From positions 1 to 34,561 of the forward strand of contig JAUIKM010000046.1 in assembly GCA_030430495.1 (NCBI GenBank): a DNA stretch of 34,561 nt. The letters run 5' to 3'. The notes under the pieces are model-generated. The model did not search any database. It was given only the letters and a program-made list of their open reading frames with translations, and had not been told where the DNA came from. This DNA comes from a bacterium (lineage in GTDB: Bacteria > Bacteroidota > Ignavibacteria > Kapaibacteriales > UBA7675). Positions 1-7,557 of the stretch are shown here, piece by piece. The position numbers and the translations under genes were made by a program. Each line of letters starts with the position of its first letter. The first letter of the stretch is position 1.

Positions 1-288
1 GGTACGATCAATCGTACGGCGCAGGGGGGCTACGTCTCTAAAACACCGGTCGGGATAAATTCCTTGCTTTTTAACATACCGGCGGCGGGGCGGGCGATGG
101 GGCAGGCGGGCCCCTTGATCTCGCAGGAGTGCGTCTTTTCCGCACCAAACACCCGTCTCCCCCGCCCAAACGGCCCGTCACAACACCGGCCTATACACAC
201 GTTTCCAGCCGGCGCAAAAACCATTTCGTGTTATTTGTTCTGCGATTTGTGCTAATGACCCACCAAGAACCTCTCTAACTTTGCAAGA
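1..288. other. Intergenic DNA upstream of the AraC-type gene
   Basis: No gene is supported here. The first 200 bases are G/C-rich with runs of GGCGGGG type and resemble the base composition of the main locus. From about base 220 the DNA becomes AT-richer and holds the putative regulator sites described separately. Short open frames on both strands are arginine/proline-rich and look like chance frames of GC-rich DNA. Confidence 0.5.
225..283 (+). promoter_or_regulatory. Putative AraC-type operator plus -7 box before the regulator gene
   Basis: Seen: TTCGTGTT (225-232) and TTTGTGCT (246-253) are direct repeats exactly 21 bp apart, and 22 bp later TAACTTTG (276-283) matches the Bacteroidota -7 consensus TAnnTTTG. 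The same arrangement recurs before the first dehydrogenase gene (1248-1306) with identical spacings. AraC-family dimers commonly bind direct half-sites two helical turns apart, so autoregulation is inferred. The box lies only 5 bp before the ATG at 289, implying a leaderless or nearly leaderless mRNA, or use of the ATG at 295. Confidence 0.55.
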
Positions 289-1203
289 ATGACAATGAGC
301 GCCTCCATATTTCATTCAAAGTCTGTCGCAGAAATCCGAGCGGTATTTGGCCTGGACAAGCCGACACACCCTCTAATTACCATTCTTGATACAGAAAAGC
401 TTGCTTATGGAGAAGAAACTGTCGGCAAACGATTTTCGGCTGATTTGTACTGCATCGCTTTAAAAGATTCCCGTTGCGGTATTGATTACGGACGAAATTC
501 CTATGACTTTGACGACGGTGTTTTGATATTCACCGCGCCAAAACAGGTCATTACTGTCAGAAAACCTCAAGCACTGAATGAAGTGAAAGGCTGGATGCTG
601 TATTTTCATCCCGACCTTATCAGAGGAACGACCCTCGGTGCAAAGATCGACTCCTTTAATTTCTTCAACTATGAAGTTAACGAAGCCTTGCATCTTTCCG
701 ATGGCGAGCAAAACACCTTAAATCAAATTGTTCAGCTTATTCAGTCGGAAATCAAAGAGCGAATTGACAATCACAGTCGACAAGTCCTGGTTTCCAATAT
801 CGACTTGTTGCTCAATTACAGTAAACGATTTTACGAAAGGCAGTTCAATACGCGTTCCGCCAGTCATCTTGATGTAGTTTCCAAAGTGGAGTTGCTGCTC
901 AAAAACTACTACGATGCTCAACAACTCATAGAAAAAGGCCAGCCGACCATCCAGTATTTGGCAGACCAATGCAACTTGTCCGCCAGTTATTTAAGTGATC
1001 TTCTGACCAAAGAAACAGGGCGATCCACCAAAGACCACATTAACGAATTTCTGGTTGACAAAGCAAAACACTTGTTGCTGAGCTCTTCCGATTCCATCAG
1101 TGGAATAGCCTACACTTTGGGTTTCAACTATCCACACTATTTCGGCAGGTTGTTCAAGCAAAAGACAGGCAAAACACCACAAGAGTACCGCCAGTTGAAC
1201 TAG
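289..1203 (+). CDS. AraC-family transcriptional regulator
   Basis: A 304-residue DNA-binding regulator. The N-terminal ~190 residues look like the cupin-type sensing region of this family. The C-terminal ~100 residues carry the double helix-turn-helix: a first HTH around the YLADQCNLSASYLSDLL stretch and a second ending in SISGIAYTLGFNYPHYFGRL followed by F-K-x-x-x-G-x-T-P-x-x-Y-R, the AraC signature. It is followed on the same strand by two short-chain dehydrogenase genes, a common pairing in which the regulator controls an oxidoreductase, and similar repeat pairs precede it and the first dehydrogenase. The ligand is unknown. Starts at 289 and 295 are both possible; neither has a clear ribosome binding site. 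The gene is visibly AT-richer than the glycan genes, suggesting a separate origin for this cassette. Confidence 0.9.
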   Translation: MTMSASIFHSKSVAEIRAVFGLDKPTHPLITILDTEKLAYGEETVGKRFSADLYCIALKDSRCGIDYGRNSYDFDDGVLIFTAPKQVITVRKPQALNEVKGWMLYFHPDLIRGTTLGAKIDSFNFFNYEVNEALHLSDGEQNTLNQIVQLIQSEIKERIDNHSRQVLVSNIDLLLNYSKRFYERQFNTRSASHLDVVSKVELLLKNYYDAQQLIEKGQPTIQYLADQCNLSASYLSDLLTKETGRSTKDHINEFLVDKAKHLLLSSSDSISGIAYTLGFNYPHYFGRLFKQKTGKTPQEYRQLN

Positions 1204-1247
1204 GATAAAGGGAGCAAAAACAGCGTCCTTTTTTTGCATTTCCGCGA

Positions 1248-1306
1248 TTTGTGTTCATCCTTCTCGTTTTTGTGTTACCCCGCCCTGTCTATTAGTCGGA
1301 TATTTG
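1248..1306 (+). promoter_or_regulatory. Putative AraC-type operator plus -7 box before the dehydrogenase pair
   Basis: Seen: TTTGTGTT at 1248-1255 and again at 1269-1276, 21 bp apart, then GATATTTG (1299-1306), a 7/8 match to TAnnTTTG, 22 bp after the second half-site. Half-site spacing and distance to the -7 box equal those at 225-283. The leader to the ATG at 1347 would be about 35 bases. Control of the two dehydrogenases by the adjacent AraC-type protein is inferred. Confidence 0.55.
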
Positions 1307-1346
1307 TTTCATCAAATCATTTCCTGTCAAATCATTCTGAAGATCA

Positions 1347-2228
1347 ATGACGATGAAACACAAAATTCTTGTCACAGGGGCAAGTGGAGCTTTTGGACGT
1401 CTTGCTTGCATCCAATTAGCCGAACACGGACATCAAGTTGCAGGAACAATGCGTTCGACTTCAGGTAAAAATGAAGCAGTCGCCAATGAGTTGAAATCGC
1501 ATGGCGTTGCACTGGTTGAAATGGATGTATGCAGTGAAACCAGTGTAAATGCAGGAGTAAAATCAGCCATTGAACTAATGGACGGTCTGGATACTGTCTT
1601 TAACAATGCAGGAATTGGAGCAAATGGAATTCTTGAATGCTTCACATCAAGCGACATCCAAAAAGTGTTTGATGTGAATGTATTTGGAGTTCAACGACTT
1701 ATGAGAGCTGTTTTACCACATTTGAGACAGCAAGGTAAAGGCACAATCATCCATACGTCTTCGTGCATAGGCAGAGTAACAACACCTTTTTTAGCTTCTT
1801 ACTCGGCTTCAAAATACGCATTGGAGTCTTTGGCAGAAGGGTATCGAGCCGAACTTTCAGGGTTTGGAATTGAATCCTGCATTGTCGAACCCGGCGGATT
1901 TCCAACGGGCTTCATGAGTGGAATGATAAACCCAGGTGATAAAGAGCGATTAGCCCAATATGGCGAAATGGCAAACATTCCCGAGGCTGCTCTTAATGGT
2001 TATGTGGCCTATGTGGAATCCATTCCCGAACAACGACCTGAGAGAGTGGCAGAAGCCGTAGTACATTTAGTAAACACCCCGTTTGGTGAAAAACCATTTA
2101 GAACCGTTGTTGATTTTTCAGGATTGAAAGAAGGAATCGAGAACTACAATCGAGTTCTGAACGAGACAACCAAAGCGATCTATACGGCCAACGGAGTCGC
2201 CAACCTGTTAACATTAAACAAAGACTAA
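1347..2228 (+). CDS. Short-chain dehydrogenase/reductase (SDR)
   Basis: A 293-residue classical SDR, probably an NAD(P)-dependent oxidoreductase of the cytoplasm. Visible motifs are the nucleotide-binding TGASGAFG near residue 11, the NNAG motif near residue 87, a catalytic serine in HTSSCIG and the catalytic YSASK pair. The central glycine motif has an A-F in place of the usual G-I. The length, about 290 residues, fits the longer SDRs often annotated as oxidoreductases beside AraC regulators. Met at codon 3 (1353) may be the real start. The gene ends one base before the next SDR, so the two are surely cotranscribed. The substrate cannot be read from sequence. Confidence 0.9.
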   Translation: MTMKHKILVTGASGAFGRLACIQLAEHGHQVAGTMRSTSGKNEAVANELKSHGVALVEMDVCSETSVNAGVKSAIELMDGLDTVFNNAGIGANGILECFTSSDIQKVFDVNVFGVQRLMRAVLPHLRQQGKGTIIHTSSCIGRVTTPFLASYSASKYALESLAEGYRAELSGFGIESCIVEPGGFPTGFMSGMINPGDKERLAQYGEMANIPEAALNGYVAYVESIPEQRPERVAEAVVHLVNTPFGEKPFRTVVDFSGLKEGIENYNRVLNETTKAIYTANGVANLLTLNKD

Positions 2229-2229
2229 G

Positions 2230-3051
2230 ATGCAAAACACAATACTGATTACAGGAGCAAGCAGCGGAATTGGCAAAGCAACTGCGCTGCATTTTCAGCG
2301 GCAGGGGTGGAATGTCATTGCGACCATGCGCTCACCTGAAAAAGACGATACATTGAACTCGCTCGCAAACGTACATCTGGAGAGACTGGATGTCCTGGAT
2401 TTAACGTCCATTGAACGAGCCATTGAAAACGGAATTTCAAAATTTGGAAGAATCGATGCACTTGTAAACAATGCTGGTTATGGAGCGTACGGTCCATTGG
2501 AATCGTTTCCGCGCGAAAACATTATCAGACAGTTCAACACCAATGTGATTGGATTGATGGATGTCACCAGGGCCGTCATACCACATTTCAGAGATAATAT
2601 GAGCGGCGTCATTGTCAACATCTCATCCATTGGCGGGCAAATGACCTTCCCCCTGGGTTCGCTATATCATGGAACGAAATTTGCCGTTGAAGGCATTTCA
2701 GAGTCATTGCACTACGAAATGAAAGAAATTGGAGTTAAAGTTAAAATTGTGGAGCCGGGCTTCATTGCAACTGATTTTGGCGGACGCTCCTTCGACTTTC
2801 AGGCAGGAGAAATCAAAGAATACCGGCCTCTCATTAATGCCTTAATGAAACAATGGCAAAACCCAGACAACACGGCTTCACAAGCAAGTCTGGTTGCGGA
2901 AGTAATCCACAAGGCTGTCACTGATGGAACAGACCAACTGAGATACCGAGCTGGGGACGACGCCAACTTCTTGCTCGATAGCCGCAAAAAAATGACTGAT
3001 GCGGAGTTTTTTGAGATGATGAACGGGCAGCTTGAGAAACAGGAAGGTTAA
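2230..3051 (+). CDS. Short-chain dehydrogenase/reductase (SDR), second of pair
   Basis: A 273-residue classical SDR with all family marks: TGASSGIG near residue 8, NNAGYGAYG near residue 80, catalytic serine in NISSIGG and the YHGTK pair. It starts one base after the stop of the preceding SDR, implying translational coupling; no separate ribosome binding site is seen. The two SDRs are clearly different in sequence, so this is not a recent duplication. It shares the AT-richer composition of the AraC/SDR cassette. The sequence after its stop turns GC-rich at once, marking the right edge of the cassette. Substrate unknown. Confidence 0.9.
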   Translation: MQNTILITGASSGIGKATALHFQRQGWNVIATMRSPEKDDTLNSLANVHLERLDVLDLTSIERAIENGISKFGRIDALVNNAGYGAYGPLESFPRENIIRQFNTNVIGLMDVTRAVIPHFRDNMSGVIVNISSIGGQMTFPLGSLYHGTKFAVEGISESLHYEMKEIGVKVKIVEPGFIATDFGGRSFDFQAGEIKEYRPLINALMKQWQNPDNTASQASLVAEVIHKAVTDGTDQLRYRAGDDANFLLDSRKKMTDAEFFEMMNGQLEKQEG

Positions 3052-3364
3052 CTGATCGGACAAAGTGACGACAAACGGTCTCGTGCTTGCAGAAATGTGA
3101 AAGCCAGATCAGCGTCCTGCGTACGATGCTCTCCAGGCGCGGTAGTCAACACGTGCCTGGAAACGACTTTCTCGATGCGTGTTGGGCCTAATTGTTTAAC
3201 CGTGCGAGCAGGCTCGGTGATTCCGGCCTGCATCTTTTCGCCGGTCGAGAACCGCAGACGTTTGTTGTCGAAGGTTTTGGGGGAAGATCAACACCCGCCT
3301 CCTCTCCCGCCGCCGCGCACACAAAAATACCTCTCACCCGCCGGCGCGACACTCCCGACGCGCC

Positions 3365-3389
3365 GACTAACAAAAGCGGATTGAAAAGA
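3365..3389 (+). repeat. 25-bp inverted repeat flanking tyrS, left copy
   Basis: The 25 bases here match the reverse strand of 4800-4824 at 23 of 25 positions (core ACAAAAGCGGATT). The two copies face each other across tyrS. Shorter or diverged relatives occur at 12733-12744 (12 identical bases) and, inside a coding gene on the minus strand, at 16268-16291. Confidence 0.6.
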
Positions 3390-3452
3390 CGGCGGCGCAG
3401 ACGCCGGATCGGGAATCGCCCATTGCGTGACGCCAAAAAGCGAGGGATTGCG

Positions 3453-3460
3453 TAATTTTG
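3453..3460 (+). promoter_or_regulatory. Putative -7 box for tyrS
   Basis: TAATTTTG fits TAnnTTTG exactly and is the same octamer as at the head of the large minus operon (32572-32579 on the minus strand). It lies 38 bases before the chosen tyrS ATG. No convincing -33 TTTG at the usual distance was seen, so confidence is modest. Confidence 0.4.
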
Positions 3461-3498
3461 CAGCCGAAAGTGATACGTACGTCCCAAACGAGTGCACA

Positions 3499-4719
3499 AT
3501 GAATTTTCCTTCGCTGAACGAACAAATGGACCTCATCCGCTCCGGCGCCGTCGACGTGCTGCCGGAAGAGGAACTGGTCAAAAAAATTGAACAGTCGATT
3601 GCCGCCAAAAAACCGCTCAACGCCAAGCTCGGCGCGGACCCCAGCCGCCCCGACCTGCACATCGGCCACGCCGTCGTGCTCCACAAACTGCGGCAGTTCC
3701 AGGACCTGGGCCACAACGCCATCCTGATCGTCGGCGATTTTACCGCCATGATCGGCGACCCCAGCGGACGCTCCAAAACACGCCCGCCGCTGACAATCGA
3801 AGAAACGCGCGTCAACGGCCAAACCTACTTTGAACAGGCCGGCCGCATCCTCGACGCCGACAAAGTCCAGATTCGCAATAACTCCGAATGGCTCGATAAA
3901 CTCGGCTTTCAGGACGTCGTGCGCCTGGCCGCCAACGCCACCGTGGCGCAACTGCTCGAACGCGACGACTTTACCAAGCGCTTCCGCGGCGGCCAGCCCA
4001 TCAGCCTCCACGAATTCCTCTACCCGCTGGCGCAGGCCTACGACTCCGTCGCCATTCGGGCCGACGTTGAGCTGGGCGGCACCGACCAGACCTTCAACCT
4101 GCTGCTGGGACGCGAAATCCAGAAAGCGCACGGCCTCGAACCGCAGGCCATCGTAACCACGCCGTTGCTGGAAGGCACCGACGGCGTCGAAAAAATGAGC
4201 AAGTCGCTCGACAATTACATCGCGCTGACGGACACGCCCACCGAGATCTTCGGCCGCACGATGTCCATCCCCGACACGATGATCGCGCGTTACTTCCGCT
4301 ATGGCGCATTTGCCGCCGACGCCGAGGTGACCGCCATGGAAAGCGGACTCGCCGACGGCTCCGTGCACCCGCGCAACGCCAAAGTCCGCGTGGCCCAGGC
4401 TATTGTGGAACGCTACCACGACGCTCAGGCCGCCGCCGACGCCCTGGCCGAATTTGAACGCATGTTCGTCAAAAAAGACGTGCCCGACGAAATGCCCGAG
4501 TTCGCGCTGGAACTCGAAGGCAACGAGATAAGTGTGATTGAGGCAATCAGCACCGCCGGCCTGGTGAAATCGCGCAGCGAGGCGCGCCGCATGATTCAGC
4601 AGAACGCCGTCAGCGTCGACGGAGAAAAAGTCGGGGATATCGAAGCAATGCTGGACCTGAGCGCCGAACGGGTGCTGCGCGTCGGTAAACGCCGCTTTGC
4701 GCGGATTAAACGCGCCTGA
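3499..4719 (+). CDS. tyrS: Tyrosyl-tRNA synthetase
   Basis: Charges tRNA-Tyr with tyrosine in the cytoplasm (class I synthetase). The 406-residue protein has the HIGH signature at residues 54-57, the GDFTAMIGDPSGRS loop typical of the TyrRS branch that keeps a lysine-rich KMSKS, the KMSKS motif at 232-236 and a C-terminal S4 RNA-binding domain over the last ~65 residues. The start at 3499 was chosen because the protein then opens with a conserved family-like N-terminus (MNFPSLNEQMDLI); an in-frame ATG at 3427 would add 24 unrelated residues and would include the putative -7 box. GC-rich codon use, unlike the upstream SDR cassette. It is convergent with the glycan operon and separated from it by a shared hairpin. 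Confidence 0.97.
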   Translation: MNFPSLNEQMDLIRSGAVDVLPEEELVKKIEQSIAAKKPLNAKLGADPSRPDLHIGHAVVLHKLRQFQDLGHNAILIVGDFTAMIGDPSGRSKTRPPLTIEETRVNGQTYFEQAGRILDADKVQIRNNSEWLDKLGFQDVVRLAANATVAQLLERDDFTKRFRGGQPISLHEFLYPLAQAYDSVAIRADVELGGTDQTFNLLLGREIQKAHGLEPQAIVTTPLLEGTDGVEKMSKSLDNYIALTDTPTEIFGRTMSIPDTMIARYFRYGAFAADAEVTAMESGLADGSVHPRNAKVRVAQAIVERYHDAQAAADALAEFERMFVKKDVPDEMPEFALELEGNEISVIEAISTAGLVKSRSEARRMIQQNAVSVDGEKVGDIEAMLDLSAERVLRVGKRRFARIKRA

Positions 4720-4757
4720 ACGCCGCAGCGGTGAAAACGCTCTCTCGGTACAATGAC

Positions 4758-4794
4758 AAAGCCCTGTCGATTCAACTCGGCAGGGCTTTCGTTT
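4758..4794 (+). terminator. Rho-independent terminator after tyrS
   Basis: A 9-bp perfect stem AAAGCCCTG / CAGGGCTTT (4758-4766 with 4781-4789), with a 14-base loop, followed by CGTTTT. It sits between the convergent tyrS and sugar-phosphate transferase genes. The A and T flanks could let it work in both directions, though the T-run is better on the plus strand. Confidence 0.75.
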
Positions 4795-4799
4795 TGCGC

Positions 4800-4824
4800 T
4801 CTTTTAAATCCGCTTTTGTTTGTC
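4800..4824 (-). repeat. 25-bp inverted repeat flanking tyrS, right copy
   Basis: Reverse-strand partner of 3365-3389 (23/25 identical). It lies just after the terminator and ends six bases before the stop codon of the convergent gene at 4831. Confidence 0.6.
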
Positions 4825-4830
4825 AGCGGG

Positions 4831-6297
4831 TTATTTGCCGCCGCGGCCAAAAATGACGACGGGGATGGTTTTGATCAGTATTTTGACGTCCAACCAGATC
4901 GTGAAGTTCTCAGCATAATAGACATCCAGCGTCATGGCGTCGTGCAGTGACAGGCCGTCCATCTGCCGGCCGGTGACCTGCCACAAACCGGTGATGCCCG
5001 GCAGCACGTGAAAACGCCGCATGTGCCAGTCGTCAAAAAACTCCATCTCGTACGCCAGGCAGGGCCGCGGCCCGATGACGCTCATATCGCCGATCAGCAC
5101 GTTGATGAACTGCGGAATCTCGTCGATGCTGTACTTGCGCAGGAAAGCGCCGACGGCAAAGATGCGCGGGTCGTTGGCGACCTTGCCCATGTGTTTGCCC
5201 TCCTTCAGCCGTTCGCGCGCGGCGGCCTGGTGCTCCGTTGCATCGTTGACGTGCATCGTTCGGAACTTGATCATCTTGAAGGTCTTGCCGCCGCGGCCGA
5301 CGCGATCTGACAGGTAAAAAATGGGTCCGCGCGAGGAGATTTTGATCAGCGCCGCCGCTATCAGCGCCGGAATCAGGGCAACCAGCAGAAACAGGCTTGC
5401 AAACACAATGTCAAACAGGCGCTTGGCCGCCAGCCCGGGGCGAATAGCCAGCTGCGACGGCATCTCCAGCGCGTTGATCGACTGCGCCGTCGCTCCGTTG
5501 TCGCTGTTGACGATGCGGAAATGGCGCGACAGCACCTTGACGGGCAGGTTGGTTTTTTTACAGGTTTCGATGATTTCCAGCAGGCGGTCCGGCGCGATCG
5601 AGTTGATCACCACGTAGATTTCGTCCGCCGCGCTGGTGATGGCGTGGTTGACGATATTATTGACGCCTTTCATCACCGGAAAACCGAGGATGCGCTTGCC
5701 TTCCTTTTTTTCGTCGTCGTCGACAAAGGTGGCGTCTTCGATATTAAACGCCGGGTCGTTGAGCACCCGCAGCGCGAACTTTTCACCGGCGCGGCCCGCG
5801 CCGACCACCAGAACGCGGCGCTGCGTGTTCGTGCCTATCTGCAACACGCCCTTGCGCACCAGCGTGTGAATCGGCGTGCGCAGCAGCGAGACAAAAACAA
5901 TACCGAAGGCGGTGACGCCGAGCAGGAAACCGCGCGTCGAGTTGATCAACTGCGAGTCCTGCATGAAAAACAAGACAACGATCAGCACCAGGCTGAAGGT
6001 CACATAGGACTTGATGACGCGCGTCGTCTGTTCCGCCCAGTTGACGATCACCTTGTGACGATAGAGCGAATTCCACCAGAACAGCGGAATCAGCATCAGG
6101 CTGGCCACAAGGAAAAACACGAAGTTTTCAAGTTGAAAACGCGCGCCGGCACTGACCGACAGACTTTTGACGAAGTCCGTCTGCCGCAGGAAAAAGATAA
6201 AACTCACCGCACCGGCAATTGCCAGAATATCCAGCAAAACGATTACCAGGCGCGACCAGGTGTTTTTTGTGCTCATGGATTGTGTGTTCAGCTTCAC
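4831..6297 (-). CDS. Polyprenyl-phosphate sugar-1-phosphate transferase (WbaP/EpsL-type initiating enzyme)
   Basis: Starts lipid-linked glycan assembly by moving a sugar-1-phosphate from its nucleotide carrier to undecaprenyl phosphate at the inner membrane. The 488 residues comprise four predicted N-terminal membrane helices (within ~15-140), a Rossmann-like region opening with VLVVGAGRAGEK near 162, a fifth hydrophobic helix at ~295-320 and the catalytic domain with KFRTM (344-348), DEIPQ (392-396), GDMSVIGPRP (403-412) and PGITGLWQVTGR (433-444). Full family length. The start may be Met8 (6276). It is the last gene of the 10668-4831 minus block, behind three glycosyltransferases. The donor sugar cannot be told from the sequence. 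Confidence 0.95.
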   Translation of the reverse strand: MKLNTQSMSTKNTWSRLVIVLLDILAIAGAVSFIFFLRQTDFVKSLSVSAGARFQLENFVFFLVASLMLIPLFWWNSLYRHKVIVNWAEQTTRVIKSYVTFSLVLIVVLFFMQDSQLINSTRGFLLGVTAFGIVFVSLLRTPIHTLVRKGVLQIGTNTQRRVLVVGAGRAGEKFALRVLNDPAFNIEDATFVDDDEKKEGKRILGFPVMKGVNNIVNHAITSAADEIYVVINSIAPDRLLEIIETCKKTNLPVKVLSRHFRIVNSDNGATAQSINALEMPSQLAIRPGLAAKRLFDIVFASLFLLVALIPALIAAALIKISSRGPIFYLSDRVGRGGKTFKMIKFRTMHVNDATEHQAAARERLKEGKHMGKVANDPRIFAVGAFLRKYSIDEIPQFINVLIGDMSVIGPRPCLAYEMEFFDDWHMRRFHVLPGITGLWQVTGRQMDGLSLHDAMTLDVYYAENFTIWLDVKILIKTIPVVIFGRGGK

Positions 6298-6349
6298 GGC
6301 GACGTGTGTGGGCGGCGGCCGCGATAAAATGTTCTGTGCGACGCCGACC

Positions 6350-7531
6350 CTACGAGGCCAGCGCCTCGGTCTTCCCGGCCGGCAGCAGCTTGCCGTAAAA
6401 TTCGAGCAGCTGACGCGCCAGCACGTGCACGTCCAACTCGTCCATCACAAGCGCGCGCGCATTGCGGCCCTTGTCTTCCCACTGGTCGCGCTCGTCGATG
6501 GCCTGCAGCAGAATCTGCGCAAAATCCTGAGCGCCGTCCGAAGCGGACATCCAGCCGACGTCGCGACGCGCAAAAATGTCGGGGAAGTCGCTGACCGGCG
6601 TGCTGACGACGGGTTTGGCCGCGTTGAAATAGTCGGAGACTTTGGAGTGCCAGCGCGCCTTGTTGGTGATATTCACCTTCATCGGCAGCAGGCAGATATC
6701 GCTGGCGCCCAGATAAAGGCGCACTTCTTCGGAGCTGATATAGCCCGTGCGATGAATGTTGTACTCGCGGCAGACTTCTTCCGGAATAGCCGCGTTGCCG
6801 ATCCAGATGATGCGGTAGGCGGCCCGCTGCTTGACGATGTCCAGCGCGCGCAGCAACATCTCGAGGTCGGTTTTGTAGATTGTGCCGATAAAACAGAAGG
6901 TCGGCACATCCGATTCGAGGCCCAGTTGCGCGCGGGCGTAATCGCGCTCGGGAACCGCCGCCTGCGTGTCGACGCCGACGTGCTGCACCATGATATTTTC
7001 GGTCGGGTAATTCATCGACGCCAGGCGTTCGGCCAGATAACTGGTGATGGTCGTGGCCGCATCGGCGTGACGGCGGAAATATTCTTCAAACCAGGTTTCC
7101 ACGTGCCCCAAGGTCGCCGCGTACAGTTTACTGCTGCGTTCCTGCACCAGGCCGCCGCCGCCGAAGAGGTCCCACCAGCTCAGGACCAGCGGAATTTTCT
7201 GGCGGTATTTGATGTGAAGCGCGGTAAAAATGACGTTGGGACGGCAGTCGATGGCGTGTACGAGATCAAATCGTTGCGACTGCGAATACATGCAGCGGCG
7301 CAGGCAGTTCCACAGGTCCGGCCCCTGGCGCAAGCCGCCCCAGAGCAGGTCCGGCGCTTCGTACACGGTCACCCCGTCGCGTTCTTCCACCAACTCGCGC
7401 ATCCTGTGCGTGCGCGAAGTACAGAACAGGGTCACGCGGTGCCCGAAGTCCGTCAAGGCCGCACACTGTTCGAGGACCTTGAAGTATGGGCCGGTGCCGG
7501 CCCGGTTATGAATGACAAATGCGATGTGCAT
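6350..7531 (-). CDS. Glycosyltransferase, GT4-like (GT-B fold)
   Basis: A 393-residue cytoplasmic or membrane-associated glycosyltransferase. The N-terminal domain opens with MHIAFVIHNRAGTGPYFKVL, the glycine-containing acceptor loop typical of GT-B enzymes. The C-terminal domain shows FCFIGTIYKTD, a donor-domain start, and VSDYFNAAKPVVSTP, the helix/loop that binds the nucleotide sugar in GT4 enzymes. The usual E-x7-E pair is not intact in that segment. A WWDLFGGGG segment near residue 130 is unusual. It lies 26 bases downstream of another GT4 and 52 bases upstream of the initiating transferase. Specificity unknown. Confidence 0.85.
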   Translation of the reverse strand: MHIAFVIHNRAGTGPYFKVLEQCAALTDFGHRVTLFCTSRTHRMRELVEERDGVTVYEAPDLLWGGLRQGPDLWNCLRRCMYSQSQRFDLVHAIDCRPNVIFTALHIKYRQKIPLVLSWWDLFGGGGLVQERSSKLYAATLGHVETWFEEYFRRHADAATTITSYLAERLASMNYPTENIMVQHVGVDTQAAVPERDYARAQLGLESDVPTFCFIGTIYKTDLEMLLRALDIVKQRAAYRIIWIGNAAIPEEVCREYNIHRTGYISSEEVRLYLGASDICLLPMKVNITNKARWHSKVSDYFNAAKPVVSTPVSDFPDIFARRDVGWMSASDGAQDFAQILLQAIDERDQWEDKGRNARALVMDELDVHVLARQLLEFYGKLLPAGKTEALAS

Positions 7532-7557
7532 GGCGCTAATTTACAAACGAGAGCGCA

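Larger units (their letters stand above)
3052..3498. other. Intergenic region upstream of tyrS
   Basis: About 450 bases with no supported gene. It contains one copy of a 25-bp repeat (3365-3389) whose inverted partner lies just past tyrS, and a putative -7 box at 3453-3460. Overlapping short frames on both strands are Arg/Pro-rich and are rejected as genes. No tRNA-like structure or T-box leader could be recognised by eye. Confidence 0.5.

Noticed and set aside
3367-4419. Minus-strand open frame opposite tyrS
   Set aside because: tyrS has HIGH and KMSKS in the opposite frame; the antisense product is Val/Gly/Asp repetitive without motifs.
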